The translations under genes were made by a program, and so were the position numbers. A DNA stretch of 64,000 nt. It comes from Symbiodinium natans. Its lineage: Eukaryota > Sar > Dinophyceae > Suessiales > Symbiodiniaceae. The stretch's first letter is position 1. Every line of letters starts with the position of its first letter. Below the pieces are notes generated by a model. The model was not told the origin of the DNA. It worked only from the letters and a program-made list of their open reading frames with translations, and did not search any database. The DNA is taken from positions 1-64,000 of the forward strand of contig CAJNDS010002518.1 of assembly GCA_905221605.1 (NCBI GenBank), read 5' to 3'. This document shows, in pieces, positions 30,891 to 40,287 of this stretch.

Positions 30891-33800
30891 TCATCCCCCA
30901 CATTCCTTGCATGGCTTGAAACCTCGTCTGATGGCCTCACGCCTGCTGTACCTCAATACTCGCTTTGCACACTTCAGTTTAGGACATTCCCGCACACTGT
31001 GGAACGCATATCCACGGCTCGCGGTCACGAACACGATGCGATGCCCTTGCGGGTCCCTGACTGACATGTGGTCTGGTGTTTGTGGTGGTGCATCGCACTG
31101 CTCAAGGATCGGCAAAGCATTCTCACGCAACCAAGCATTAAGATTTGCCTCAACCTCACTCCAAGATGTGCTCCCACTCGGCTGCGTAGCGCCCGGCACT
31201 GCAGTTGACGGTGCAGCTGTCGGGTCTGGTTCATCATCGCTTGTGTCTCCTTCGGTGGCTTGCTGCTGCAAGTTAAGGTTAGGGTCTGTCTTAGGGATCT
31301 CGGCGGGTTCGGGACCTATCCTATCCCCAGGAACCGAAACCCCACCAACCTTTATGTGCACGCTCACCGTGGGTGTACTTGCTGCTCCTGCCTCAGCAGT
31401 CTCACGAAGTTGCGACGCTCTGCTCCGTCGGCAGCAGAAACAGATGCATACCATCACAAGGATCGTGCTTTGGGCAAGTATCAGGCTTGCTTGCGGGTGA
31501 TTAACCATGAAGTCATGGATCAAGAAAATCGCATGTAGCACTCTTTCAAGAAAACTCCACAGCATGCTCTCGTAGCCACCTTCAGTCTCATCGCCAGTGT
31601 CCCGGCCCAAGGCGTCTGCACTGGTATTGGGCTCATCTGGTTTGACACCAGCAATGCTATCAAGCTGAAGGATTAACGCAAGAACCTGAAGAACCTGTTG
31701 CACGTTCACCGATCCCTTCTTGACTACTCTGCAAATCTTTCGTCGCGATTCGTGGTCAAGCAGCTCTGACTCGCTGTCAGATGCGCTGCACTGCGGCTCG
31801 ATTTCACTGAAAGGCTTGATCAAGATTGAAGGGATGTCAAGGTCAGAACCAGGCTGTTCTGCCCACTCACTTTGATTGTCTTCCTGGTCTTCGCAATCAA
31901 GAAATTGCTCTGCACTTTCATCTACCAACTCAATGGATTCATCAAGATGGAACATTTCTGCATCATGTGCACTAACTTGCAAAGCATCAAGCCTCAGCTT
32001 CTTCCGGGCTGGCGCATTCCCGCCTGCGTGTTCGGCGGCAGGCCTCACGTCTCCTGGTGATAGCATGCTCTCACCTTGGTCCATGCTCGCCATAGGAGAA
32101 TCCAGGGGGGCGACCCCTATTGGTGTTTCAGCCTGTGGCGGCTGGAGCGGTGTTGAGCTCATGGGCGTAGGTGGCTCAGGTGTGTATGCAGCTGGCATGC
32201 GTGGCGGTGGCACAAGCTCCGAAAGCATGGCATCGTCATGCAACAAGTGTTCTGGAAATGGCATGGGATGCTCTGATGCTCCCTGCTGCGACGGCACTTC
32301 GGCCACTTGCTCATGTGCCGCCTCTCTTGCCTCTTCCCCGCCTGCGCTCAACGCCTCTGCCTGGGTCTTCTGCTTACGTGCCTGGCCAACTTGTCCTGCA
32401 AGGAATGACGCTTGCGTCCACGGCATGTCTACCAGACTGGCACACATTGTCGCTAGATATTGCTTAGGCAACCTGCGGATGGATCTGGAAGATAGCATGT
32501 AACCCCCTTCAGTGACTCCAAAATGCAGGTCTGAAACCGGAAGTTTCCCTAGCCAAAGCATTCTGCACCATCTAGCTTTTCCTTTTATGGAACTTTTGAC
32601 ACGGGCAAACACTGTCTCCCCAAAACACACCAATTTGCCTAGGTATGGCCGCCCATTGATCACGTGAAAAGCACTTAGATCATTTTGCCTAGACATCCGC
32701 GTGTGCAACCACGCGGCGTGGCGCCAAGCATAGGCGTGCATCGGGTGGCTGGACCCGATGGTGGTCTCTGCCCGCTCTTCAAATTGGTCCAAGATGCATC
32801 CTGCCAGTTGTCTGATGCCGTCTATGCTCTGCTCGGCCTCGTTGCCCTGATGATCACTCGCCTCCGTCTGCTCAAGATGGGTCTGGAGGCCCATTTTGCT
32901 GCGGAAGGCCTTGATGCCTCGTTGCAGGGCCAGGCAGGCCGGCTCTGAGTCTGACCTTATGGTGCATGTTTGGTGGCCACAGTAGTTCAAGAATCTGCAA
33001 GTTTCGGCAACAAGGTACTTGAAAGCGATTGTGCCACCCTTGGCAGGTGTCGGAATGGCATGGACTGCACCGGTGTGGGAATCCTTCAACACCAGCACCA
33101 CAAGTTTCTCTTGCGTGTGACCTTCAAACTGGGCAGGAGTGCGCCTACCAGTATATGCAAAATCCATGCAGCACACGGAATCCTCACGCACATCTGGCTT
33201 TGCACGCACATGCTTATCTGCTTTAGCTCTGAACCTCACGCAATGCGGGCACCAGTCAGCATAAGGCATGTGACTCAACTCGTGGCGCCTCTGCTCCTCA
33301 GCCGTGGGTGCTTCCACGAACTTTTGCTCACGCAACGGCTCACGCCCATCTGTCTGGAACTCGTGTTGCTGCAGCAACTCCTGCGTCTTCAGGTGCTGCT
33401 CTATCCTCTGGAGGACAGTCTTCTTGCCCCCTGACTTCCGTATCCCAAGGACTTGGCACGCCGTTCTGAGGGTGCTGAGGGTGCAACCCAAGTGCAGCTC
33501 GATGCCGTTCGCGATTACATGCCCTTGGGCCGGCACATCCTCTGCTTGAACAAGTGGTCCAACGCCTCCCCCGTCATCACCAGCAGCAACATTTTCATCG
33601 TGCTCATCATGCTCTTCAAAATTCATTGCATCATCTGGCACATCGGGAAAATCATCATCGGGCGGTGCTGCTGAAGGCATGGCATTGGGCACACGAGAGA
33701 ACAAGCTGTCGATGTTCACGGGATGCACAGAACCGATGGTGATGGTCTGACGGTTCACCGGAGGGGCAATTTCGCAATCTGCCTGATCAAGATTTTCCAC

Positions 33801-35162
33801 AAGGCTGTTGACCTCGATCACTTGCCAGCCTGTGGGTCTCTGCTGCAGTGTCGTCCTGTATGCCACCCCTTTGTGCCCAAGTGGGACTGTCACATCAAGG
33901 AAGTTTGTGGTGTAATCTCTACGGGCAAAGATGCCGGGCTGGACCTCGACAAAATTATCCGGCAGGCTTAACCAAATATCCCCAACCGTTAGCGCCATCA
34001 CAGCTCTGTCGGCCTCGTGATCAGTACATACTGATACATTCATGATTGTTCCAGTGGCGTGCAAGGAATTGTGGCGATAATGCAATGGTACACGGATCGC
34101 ATTGTCCGGGCTCGTCAAGAAAGGGGTATTGTCGGTATGTATCAGATTCCAACCCCGTTTGAGGAGTTTCCCCACACTAAACAGCGGTTGCGTCACACTC
34201 CCCAACAACCACCTTTCCTTGAACTGAACCCCATCTATGTCAAGCACTGCCGTCCTCATTTGTGATCCCGAAATCACACTTCCCTGAGCATCACGATAGC
34301 TGTTTGTCGTGATGCCACCAGCAACCCCAACATGGCGCCAGGATTCGGGCAGGCACGACTCGTCTGAGCCTGAGTCTATCACTAGCTCTATAGTGGTTCC
34401 TGGCAGGTCAGAGGTCACTGCGCGCACATGCAGCGCATCGCGCGCATCAGCACTCTTCTGAGTCATCAATGCGTGCCTTATCCTCGCCGGGACATGTTTG
34501 CTGACTTCACACTTGCGCTTGGTGTTGCATTCGGCGGCAAAGTTGCTCGCATGGGTGCTCAAACATGACAGTGCACGGGCATTCCCGGCACTCGGCGTCA
34601 AGTTGATGACATGCGCTTCGCCCTCAGGCAATGTCCAGGCCCCATCTTCATCGGCATATGTCATGTCGAACGTTTCAGTGCTCAGGCATGAAACGGCCGG
34701 TTGCAAAGCAGCTGGCTCCGGCACGGTCACTGCCGCTCTAGCAAGCGATTGGCACAAACTCACGAAGTCCAACCAACTGGGATCAGGGCCATTCTGCAAG
34801 GATGGCTGGTCACACTGGAGCACCGCGTTGATGCGGCCCCCTTGACACATGGTGAACTCGGGGCTTGTCATGTCAATTGCAACGCGGGCGACACGAGGCT
34901 GAGTGCTCACAGTGCTCCCTGCGGCCTGGGAAACTGAAGGTCCTACAGTGCTGATGGTCGTGGCGGTGTCTGATGCATGCCCTTGCGCTGCACTTTGCAC
35001 TACCTGAACACGCTGCGCACTCCAACACTCGCTGGCATAGTGACCCTTCTTACCGCAATTATGGCAGGTTACACTTGCACGCTGGCCTTTGCCTGGACCT
35101 CCTGAGCCTTCTTGCTGGGAACCTTTGCCTTTGGGCGGCTTGTCTTTGCCTTTGCCTTTGGG
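30891..35162 (-). CDS. Pol-like polyprotein: knuckle, protease, SAP, integrase, membrane and Cys tail; no RT
   Basis: Open without a stop from 35162 (-1 relative to gag) to 30891. Counting from codon 35000: the CCHC knuckle lies ~20 residues before it; retropepsin-like DSG at 209-211 (IDSGSDESCLP); acidic stretch 448-480; SAP-like helix pair ~499-536; HELSHMPYADWCPHC integrase zinc site 573-587; integrase core with D613, D684 (IRSDSEP) and E723 (NEAEQSIDGIR); long acidic, Pro-rich linker; a hydrophobic segment ~1165-1189 (ASLILAQSTILVMVCICFCC); and a C-terminal site YAFHSVREC ... PCKEC (1332-1367). No RT motif (YxDD or its surroundings) or RNase H was found between integrase and end, where copia elements carry them. 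The long intact frame implies recent selection or a very recent insertion. It could only move with RT supplied by another element. Confidence 0.88.
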   Translation of the reverse strand, partial: PKGKGKDKPPKGKGSQQEGSGGPGKGQRASVTCHNCGKKGHYASECWSAQRVQVVQSAAQGHASDTATTISTVGPSVSQAAGSTVSTQPRVARVAIDMTSPEFTMCQGGRINAVLQCDQPSLQNGPDPSWLDFVSLCQSLARAAVTVPEPAALQPAVSCLSTETFDMTYADEDGAWTLPEGEAHVINLTPSAGNARALSCLSTHASNFAAECNTKRKCEVSKHVPARIRHALMTQKSADARDALHVRAVTSDLPGTTIELVIDSGSDESCLPESWRHVGVAGGITTNSYRDAQGSVISGSQMRTAVLDIDGVQFKERWLLGSVTQPLFSVGKLLKRGWNLIHTDNTPFLTSPDNAIRVPLHYRHNSLHATGTIMNVSVCTDHEADRAVMALTVGDIWLSLPDNFVEVQPGIFARRDYTTNFLDVTVPLGHKGVAYRTTLQQRPTGWQVIEVNSLVENLDQADCEIAPPVNRQTITIGSVHPVNIDSLFSRVPNAMPSAAPPDDDFPDVPDDAMNFEEHDEHDENVAAGDDGGGVGPLVQAEDVPAQGHVIANGIELHLGCTLSTLRTACQVLGIRKSGGKKTVLQRIEQHLKTQELLQQHEFQTDGREPLREQKFVEAPTAEEQRRHELSHMPYADWCPHCVRFRAKADKHVRAKPDVREDSVCCMDFAYTGRRTPAQFEGHTQEKLVVLVLKDSHTGAVHAIPTPAKGGTIAFKYLVAETCRFLNYCGHQTCTIRSDSEPACLALQRGIKAFRSKMGLQTHLEQTEASDHQGNEAEQSIDGIRQLAGCILDQFEERAETTIGSSHPMHAYAWRHAAWLHTRMSRQNDLSAFHVINGRPYLGKLVCFGETVFARVKSSIKGKARWCRMLWLGKLPVSDLHFGVTEGGYMLSSRSIRRLPKQYLATMCASLVDMPWTQASFLAGQVGQARKQKTQAEALSAGGEEAREAAHEQVAEVPSQQGASEHPMPFPEHLLHDDAMLSELVPPPRMPAAYTPEPPTPMSSTPLQPPQAETPIGVAPLDSPMASMDQGESMLSPGDVRPAAEHAGGNAPARKKLRLDALQVSAHDAEMFHLDESIELVDESAEQFLDCEDQEDNQSEWAEQPGSDLDIPSILIKPFSEIEPQCSASDSESELLDHESRRKICRVVKKGSVNVQQVLQVLALILQLDSIAGVKPDEPNTSADALGRDTGDETEGGYESMLWSFLERVLHAIFLIHDFMVNHPQASLILAQSTILVMVCICFCCRRSRASQLRETAEAGAASTPTVSVHIKVGGVSVPGDRIGPEPAEIPKTDPNLNLQQQATEGDTSDDEPDPTAAPSTAVPGATQPSGSTSWSEVEANLNAWLRENALPILEQCDAPPQTPDHMSVRDPQGHRIVFVTASRGYAFHSVRECPKLKCAKRVLRYSRREAIRRGFKPCKECGG

Positions 35163-36214
35163 TGCCTCTCCTTGCCTTTGCCTTTGGCATGCTTCTCTTT
35201 GCCTTTTCCTGGGCCTTTGGGATGCTTTTCCTTGCCTTTGCCTGGGCCTTTTGAGTGCTTTTCCTTGCCCTTGCGGATCAATGCATCCACTTCCATAGGC
35301 ACTGGATACTGCTCATGCCCTGCTGTTGACGTCGTAGGCACGACACCCAAGGCCTGATGCATCTTGTCCGATGTCCAAGACGTAGTGGTCACCTCATATC
35401 CCAGGACGTAATCCCTGATGCTCTGATATGTGCTTGCTTCAGACATCTGCAGCTGCACATGTTGTTTCAGCGCATGTGGCAAGCAACGAACCAACGTCCC
35501 TAGCATCACGTGCTCTCCTGGCGAATTGTTAGTGACCTTTTGATACTCCTCTGCAACCCTTTCTAGGCCCTGGATTTGTTCGCGAAGGCTCCTGTCTTTC
35601 GTGAACTTAGGCAGGCTCATCAGGGCATTAAGCAAAGCAAGTCCACGGAATTTTGTTCGTGGTGCAAACGTGTTTGTGAGGACTCTCCAAACCTCCAGGC
35701 CACTCTTGTCAGGCACTTGGCGAAGGATTGCTTTAGGCTTTGCACGCAGAACACTGGCAAGGATTGCAAACAACCGCTGGGATCTCGCGACGCGGGCTGC
35801 GTCAGCTGTGCTCAGATCCACCGGCGTGTTGAGGTTTTCTTCTACGATCTTGAGGTCAGTTTCGAAGGCATGATCCGCGAAGACTAGCCAAGTTCGAAAG
35901 CTATGACTCCATTCGGCCCATTGAGCAACATCACTGTCGTGCGAAGCGCTGCCAAACTCAGTAGGACGATTCAAGATCTTATTGGCGTCGGAAAATCCTG
36001 AAGTGCTACTCGTGCTTGCCGGCCTGGCAACAGCTGCTTGTGCAGCCTGAGCTGCAGCTTGGGCCGTCTCGACCATCTGCGCCATCAACAGCTGCAACTG
36101 GGCCATGTCAAGCTGTCCACTTACCGGGCTGCTGGGAAGGAATGGGTTCCCCCCTCCACTGGCAGTGGCTTCCTGGGGCAACACGGGCAATTGCTGACCC
36201 TGTGAGGACTCCAT
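35069..36214 (-). CDS. Gag of the LTR element
   Basis: 381 codons from the ATG at 36214 (the frame opens one codon earlier with TTG). After a Pro/Ser- and Ala-rich start, the middle (LRQVPDKSGLEVWRVL through the EEYQKVTNN region) has the helical character of copia-type gag (UBN2/RVT-gag-like). The last ~70 residues are Lys/Gly/Pro repeats (GKGKEKHPKGPGK). The zinc knuckle is not in this frame: CHNCGKKGHYASEC (C-x2-C-x4-H-x4-C) is encoded just downstream in the -1 frame. A C-CCA-AAG heptamer at 35156-35162 is in the correct phase for slippage into it; 28 codons after the heptamer the gag frame ends in TAA. Confidence 0.85.
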   Translation of the reverse strand: MESSQGQQLPVLPQEATASGGGNPFLPSSPVSGQLDMAQLQLLMAQMVETAQAAAQAAQAAVARPASTSSTSGFSDANKILNRPTEFGSASHDSDVAQWAEWSHSFRTWLVFADHAFETDLKIVEENLNTPVDLSTADAARVARSQRLFAILASVLRAKPKAILRQVPDKSGLEVWRVLTNTFAPRTKFRGLALLNALMSLPKFTKDRSLREQIQGLERVAEEYQKVTNNSPGEHVMLGTLVRCLPHALKQHVQLQMSEASTYQSIRDYVLGYEVTTTSWTSDKMHQALGVVPTTSTAGHEQYPVPMEVDALIRKGKEKHSKGPGKGKEKHPKGPGKGKEKHAKGKGKERHPKAKAKTSRPKAKVPSKKAQEVQAKASVQV

Positions 36215-36241
36215 CAAGGCTGTGTTTGAGCAGGAATTTGC

Positions 36242-36836
36242 TCAATCCAAATCTATCGCAGACTCGGATTGCTTCAATGCACGATCAAAGACTTGGCTCG
36301 CACTTGAGGATCTCTGGCGACGCTCGGAACCTTGTCTGCCCACTGAAGACACGGGACACACCGAAGAACTGGAAGGCTCACAATCGGTGGCACGCAACAA
36401 TGAACGAAGGTCGGCGTCGGCTGCTTCAAGATCCCTCTCAAACGACGAACTCTTCTTCTGGATGCAAAGATGCAAGTTGTACACTCTCTGGCACACAGCT
36501 GTCGGATACTTCCTCAGCCCCAAACACCACAAACGCCTCCTTAAGGTCTGGCTGTGAAAGACACTTAGTCGCAAACTGCCACACTTCAGGAACGCTGTGC
36601 AACTGCTCAAGACGCTGCTCAAAGGCTTGCTGATACCTGTAAAGGATATTACCCCACGAAACTTGCGACCTGTTCTCTGGCTTGGGCCTCCGGATCAGTT
36701 GCTCCACGTAGAAGCTGTGCAGCCTCTCCTTGAGAAGCTCGGTCGACTCCCAAGTCGCTGTTTTGCTCAAGCACACAATGGCTCGTCCGGTCGGCCCCGG
36801 GAACTGCAAGCTACGGGTCCCTGAATCCTAAACCAA
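36242..36836 (-). other. Leader region of the LTR element with two overlapping frames
   Basis: One frame (about 36836-36438) contains SWGNILYRYQQAFEQRLEQL and PEEEFVV; the next (36622-36242, +1 phase) contains ERDLEAADADLRSLLRA. Both look protein-like, and a +1 change near 36440 would join them into ~190 residues just before gag. The first frame has no ATG near its start. It could be an extra ORF, a captured host exon, or chance. Confidence 0.35.
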
Positions 36837-36911
36837 CAGAAAACCAGAAGGGCTCCACACGAACTTCGCCTTGCAAAGAACGAGAACCCCCGTGTCTCGA
36901 AGCTTGGGTCA

Positions 36912-36929
36912 GCCCAAGCTCCGCTACCA
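36912..36929 (-). promoter_or_regulatory. Primer-binding site
   Basis: The 18 bases next to the 5' LTR begin TGGTAGCGGAGCTTGGG on the minus strand. The leading TGGTA fits the CCA end of a tRNA whose acceptor reads ...CTCCGCTACCA, similar to initiator methionine tRNAs, the usual copia primer. There is no spacer between LTR and site. The tRNA identity is inferred. Confidence 0.7.
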
Positions 36930-37063
36930 TGAAAATGTTTTGGACTCTCAAAGACGCCTGCGGATGCAACTCGATCTCAAAGTGAAACATGTGAGTGCAT
37001 GAAATACTGCAAACCAAATCACATGATAAAATGGGGACTTTCGATACGGCAAAATGTTCAACA
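36930..37063 (-). repeat. 5' LTR (134 bp)
   Basis: Matches the 3' LTR over its full length. The promoter for the element should lie here; no clear TATA element was seen. Confidence 0.95.
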
Positions 37064-37068
37064 TCAGC
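37064..37068. repeat. Target-site duplication TCAGC (right)
   Basis: Partner of 30218-30222. LINE sequence resumes directly with CCCATATGCCC. Confidence 0.93.
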
Positions 37069-37536
37069 CCATATGCCCAAAAAGATGGGATTGTCTGCCT
37101 GAGGAGGTGGTACCTGCCATTCAGGTTTGGGCTCCCGCCCTGGTCCACAGCGATCTCGGGCCTTGGGCCCTGCCTTCTTGGAACCATGTTGGCAGTTCCC
37201 AGTTCTGGGCTTCCCACCAAGCACAATCCAAGAGCACATGCTCCCAGTCCGCTTCCTGGTGGCACCGGGGGCACACTTTGACAGCAGAGTTCTGGCTGCA
37301 CACCAGGGCACCCTGCCCAACACACCTCAGGGCAGCTGCTTTCGTGGTTCGCCCTTCTTTCTTAAAACCCCCCAACAGTTTCCTCCCTACTGTCCAGTCG
37401 ATTCCCCCCTTTAGCTCAGGAGCAGCGAGGCCGGTGGCGATGCGGCGGTCTACTTCTTCCTGGTAAGTTTGCTGGAGGAGGTCAAGGACACGACACTCCT
37501 GCTGTGGGGTGTGCATGGTGTGCCTGGTGCCCTGGG

Positions 37537-37919
37537 AGGAGGGGTTGCCTCCGTCCTTACTTGGGGCCACCAAGCCCAGGGAATGCCGCCCACCCGGAGA
37601 CAGAAGCTCCGGACTGCCTTGGCTGAGCAGTGCGGCAGACAGAAAATGGGCAACCTAGAGGTGGCTCTGTCCTCTGTAAGCGACAGGTACCAGGATCCGG
37701 GCCGCACAATGATGGTCCAGCAAGTTGAAGCCTGGTTCCAGCTCAAGAAGAGGTGGGCCGGCAAGGAAGACCTGCTGGAAAGAACCTGGGGCCTTACAGT
37801 CCAAAAGCTGGAAGAAGCCAGCAGCCGGTGGCAAATGGTTAAGGGCCCTCTTGCAGCTACAGTTGCATACCTGCTTGACCTGGGTTGGCAGCCTAGAGAC
37901 AGTGATGAGTGGCTGGACA
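37537..37919 (+). other. Inverted 383-bp block in LINE copy 2
   Basis: In plus orientation it encodes what LINE copy 1 encodes on the minus strand (WQMVKGPLAATVAYLLDLG and DSDEWLDT). Its outer joins fit exactly: copy 1 reads CCCTGGG-TGTCCAGCC at one side and CCCCTCCT-CTGAAGAGG at the other, and in copy 2 each is swapped. The block also holds ~250 bp lost from copy 1. Confidence 0.85.
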
Positions 37920-39637
37920 CTGAAGAGGCGAACCTTGGCCGGCACACCCGGGACTCTCAGTTGTTTCAACTTCTTCTGCCGTTGGCCCGCTTTGTGCCTG
38001 CGGGCTCTTTGCACCTTGACCCTCCGGACCCGGCCCAGGGCACAGTCCAGGCCTAAATCCTTCATGCTATCACAGATAGCCGGGTCCCCATCTTTGCGCA
38101 GCTTCTGTAGCTCCCTTCTGGCTTCTGCAGTGGTGCAAGGGAAGCCTGTTTTCTTCAGGGACAAACGGAGGTCGCTACCTTCCAGAAGCCGGCGAAGGGT
38201 TTTGTAACCTTCATAGACCGCAAACGCTGCCTGCTCAGGATATTCGAAATCTGCTCCAATGTCATCCACCCAGGTGTCTAGGGCGGTGATACTGCGGAGC
38301 TGAGCGGCTTCTTGCATTATGAGGTAAACCCTGGCCATCATTGTTGCGAACGGGCACCCGGCTAGGATGCCCCTCGCAGGGAGGATCCCCTCCGAAAGGA
38401 GATCCTCTGCCACGAGATATCTCGTTCCCCGGTAAAACTTGCATGACCAGGAGGGCTATAGCTGGCGGGAAGCCGGTCGCCACTATCCTCTCCTCCAATT
38501 TGGTCCAATTAACACTGTCATAGAAAGTCTGCAGGTCCAACAGGACCGCACAGGCATGTTTGTTAGCTGCGCGGCTAACCTCTCCTCTCAGGAGTCTCTG
38601 CATGCCTGTTTCTAGACAAGTGTTACCCGGGGAGGCTTTATCCCATGGGAACCTCTCTGCAGTTTCTCGCATCCATTTCTTGACGACCTGTGCTCTGCAG
38701 AAGCACCAAAGCCGATAGGTGATGGATGTGAGGGTTATGGGCCTTTCTATGTCCGCATTTTTGGGCAGGAGTGCCACATGGTGCGCCTGCCAGTGCTGTG
38801 GCGCCACTCCTGTGGTTTCAGCCAAGTTCAGGACTTGGGTGAGCTGCTCATAGGCCGGTCCAGGGAGGTTTTTGAGGGCAGCATAGGTGAGCCCATCAAG
38901 ACCTCCTGCCTTGTCAGTGACATTCTTGAGGATGGCCTCGAGCACCTCTGCTGTTATTTTGAACAGCGGGGAGGCTTTTGCTGCATCCAGCAGGGTCTGG
39001 CCAATCGGGGGGGAACACTCTACCTCTCCCCAAATTGCGACCCACTGCTTCCTCCTGGCCCCTGGGCGCTCTTCGCCTGGGAGGTTTTGGAAGGGCCGAT
39101 CTAGGACTCTCTCACTCTTCTTGAGAACTATAGAGAGGTCTCATCCCTTTTGCTAATCCCGCTTGGAGCCAGTCCTTGTATTGGGCCTGCTGCTCCTTAG
39201 CTCTCTGCATCTGGAGGGCCGCCTCCTTGTGCCTGGCAACAACACTCAAAGACCGCCACTGTGGTGCTGTTGCTGAACATTGCTGGTTCAGTTCTGTGAG
39301 GAAGGCAGTACCTTCAGCAATGTCTTGACAGGCTTGGAGGGTGCCTAGGTCCGGTAGGTGCTGCTGGGAGGCGGGCACTTCTTCCAGGATTCTGGCCACG
39401 CGTGCCCACCAGCCCACTTCAGAGCCTTTGGGGGCAGTGGAAGGGCGCTGCAAGACTAAGGGTCCCCATTGGGCCTGCACACACCAACCTCTGCCAGTCC
39501 TCGGTGCTTCGTGGCAGTGCTCCAGGCTGGCCGCCCAGGTCGCCAGCTGCCAGGTGCTCTGGTCCTCTTGGGCACAGGTCCTGTCCATTATGGCGAAATG
39601 TGAGGGTTGGACCTCTTGCCATTCTTGGTTTTTGAGG

Positions 39638-40287
39638 CGTTCTAGTTCGGTGAACTATTTCCTCGTGCAGCAAATCAATGCTGGTGGTGGAGTCACCGTG
39701 GCTCGAGGACCACAGATTGTAACACCTCGACACATAGAACACACAGGCTTGCCACAAGAGACCCCCTAAGGGAAGCTGGTACTTTCCCAGCTCTGCATCT
39801 TGACCAGGGAACTTCTTTAGAGCAATTTGGCGCTCCAAGTCCAACCACACAGCCCAGAAGCCTTGGCGTACCGATTCAACTTGTCGTTCTATCGAGCCTT
39901 TGGCTTGTGGCCTATATCCTGGAACCACATCAACAATGGTTGCGCTGTGGGGGCAGTTTCGGGACCTACTCAGTCTTTCCGCCAAAGCAATAATAGATCC
40001 TTCTTGATCCATTCGAAACGTCACGGCTTTGCCTACCAGTCCCATCTCACGCAGCACTCTGTTGATGTTAGCAAGCAATTGTGGATCTTCGAGGTTCGGT
40101 GCGGGCAGACTGACAGTATACCTGGAACCCAGGTGCGTCATCAACAGGACTCTTAGCTTGCCGAAAAAGAAAAAATCAAGACCAACAGTCTGATTCTCTT
40201 TTTGCAGACGGCGACGCAAGCGACGCGCGGGGACACGACCCTTCGACGAACAGCATGTGTCACAGTTGGAATCATAAGGGAAATGGG
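39638..40287 (-). pseudogene. Integrase fragment inserted in LINE copy 2
   Basis: This 650-bp stretch is absent from LINE copy 1, which runs straight from GTTTTTGAGG to TCTGCTGTGAG. Inside one open frame it carries an H/C zinc site (HFPYDSNCDTCC) and a DDE-type core: VGLDFFFFG, FRMDQEGS, QAKGSIERQVESVRQGF. It differs clearly from the integrase of the nearby LTR element. It has no LTR, no target duplication and no other domains, so it is a fragment of a second LTR element, in the same orientation as the LINE. The frame reads into LINE sequence on both sides in the wrong LINE phase. Confidence 0.8.

Larger units (their letters stand above)
30223..37063 (-). mobile_element. Complete LTR retrotransposon lacking reverse transcriptase
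   Basis: Two 134-bp LTRs (30223-30356 and 36930-37063) look identical by eye and run TG...CA. They are flanked by TCAGC on both sides (30218-30222, 37064-37068), a 5-bp target duplication. On the minus strand, in order: 5' LTR, primer-binding site (36912-36929), ~700-bp leader with two odd frames, gag (36214-35069), a long pol-like frame in the -1 phase (35162-30891), ~530 bp non-coding, polypurine tract (30357-30365), 3' LTR. Integrase-before-end order and DSG protease suggest a copia-like origin. It is inserted in the RNase H region of LINE copy 2, so it is younger than that LINE. Confidence 0.93.
37064..39637 (-). pseudogene. LINE copy 2 RT and finger region, frameshifted and partly inverted
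   Basis: RT motifs are in two frames: DKAGGLDGLT and LLDLQTFYDSV in 38945-38262, then AGCPFA and WVDD in 38413-37655, with a shift at about 38435 and small in-frame losses. A block that should follow is inverted (37537-37919) and reads in plus orientation. Beyond it, 37573-37121 holds the finger CPRCHQEADWEHVLLDC. The first RNase H residues are cut by the LTR element at 37064. Confidence 0.85.

Noticed and set aside
37469-38056. Plus-strand 195-codon frame as a separate gene
   Set aside because: Its coding-like middle is the inverted LINE block; the ends are antisense LINE.
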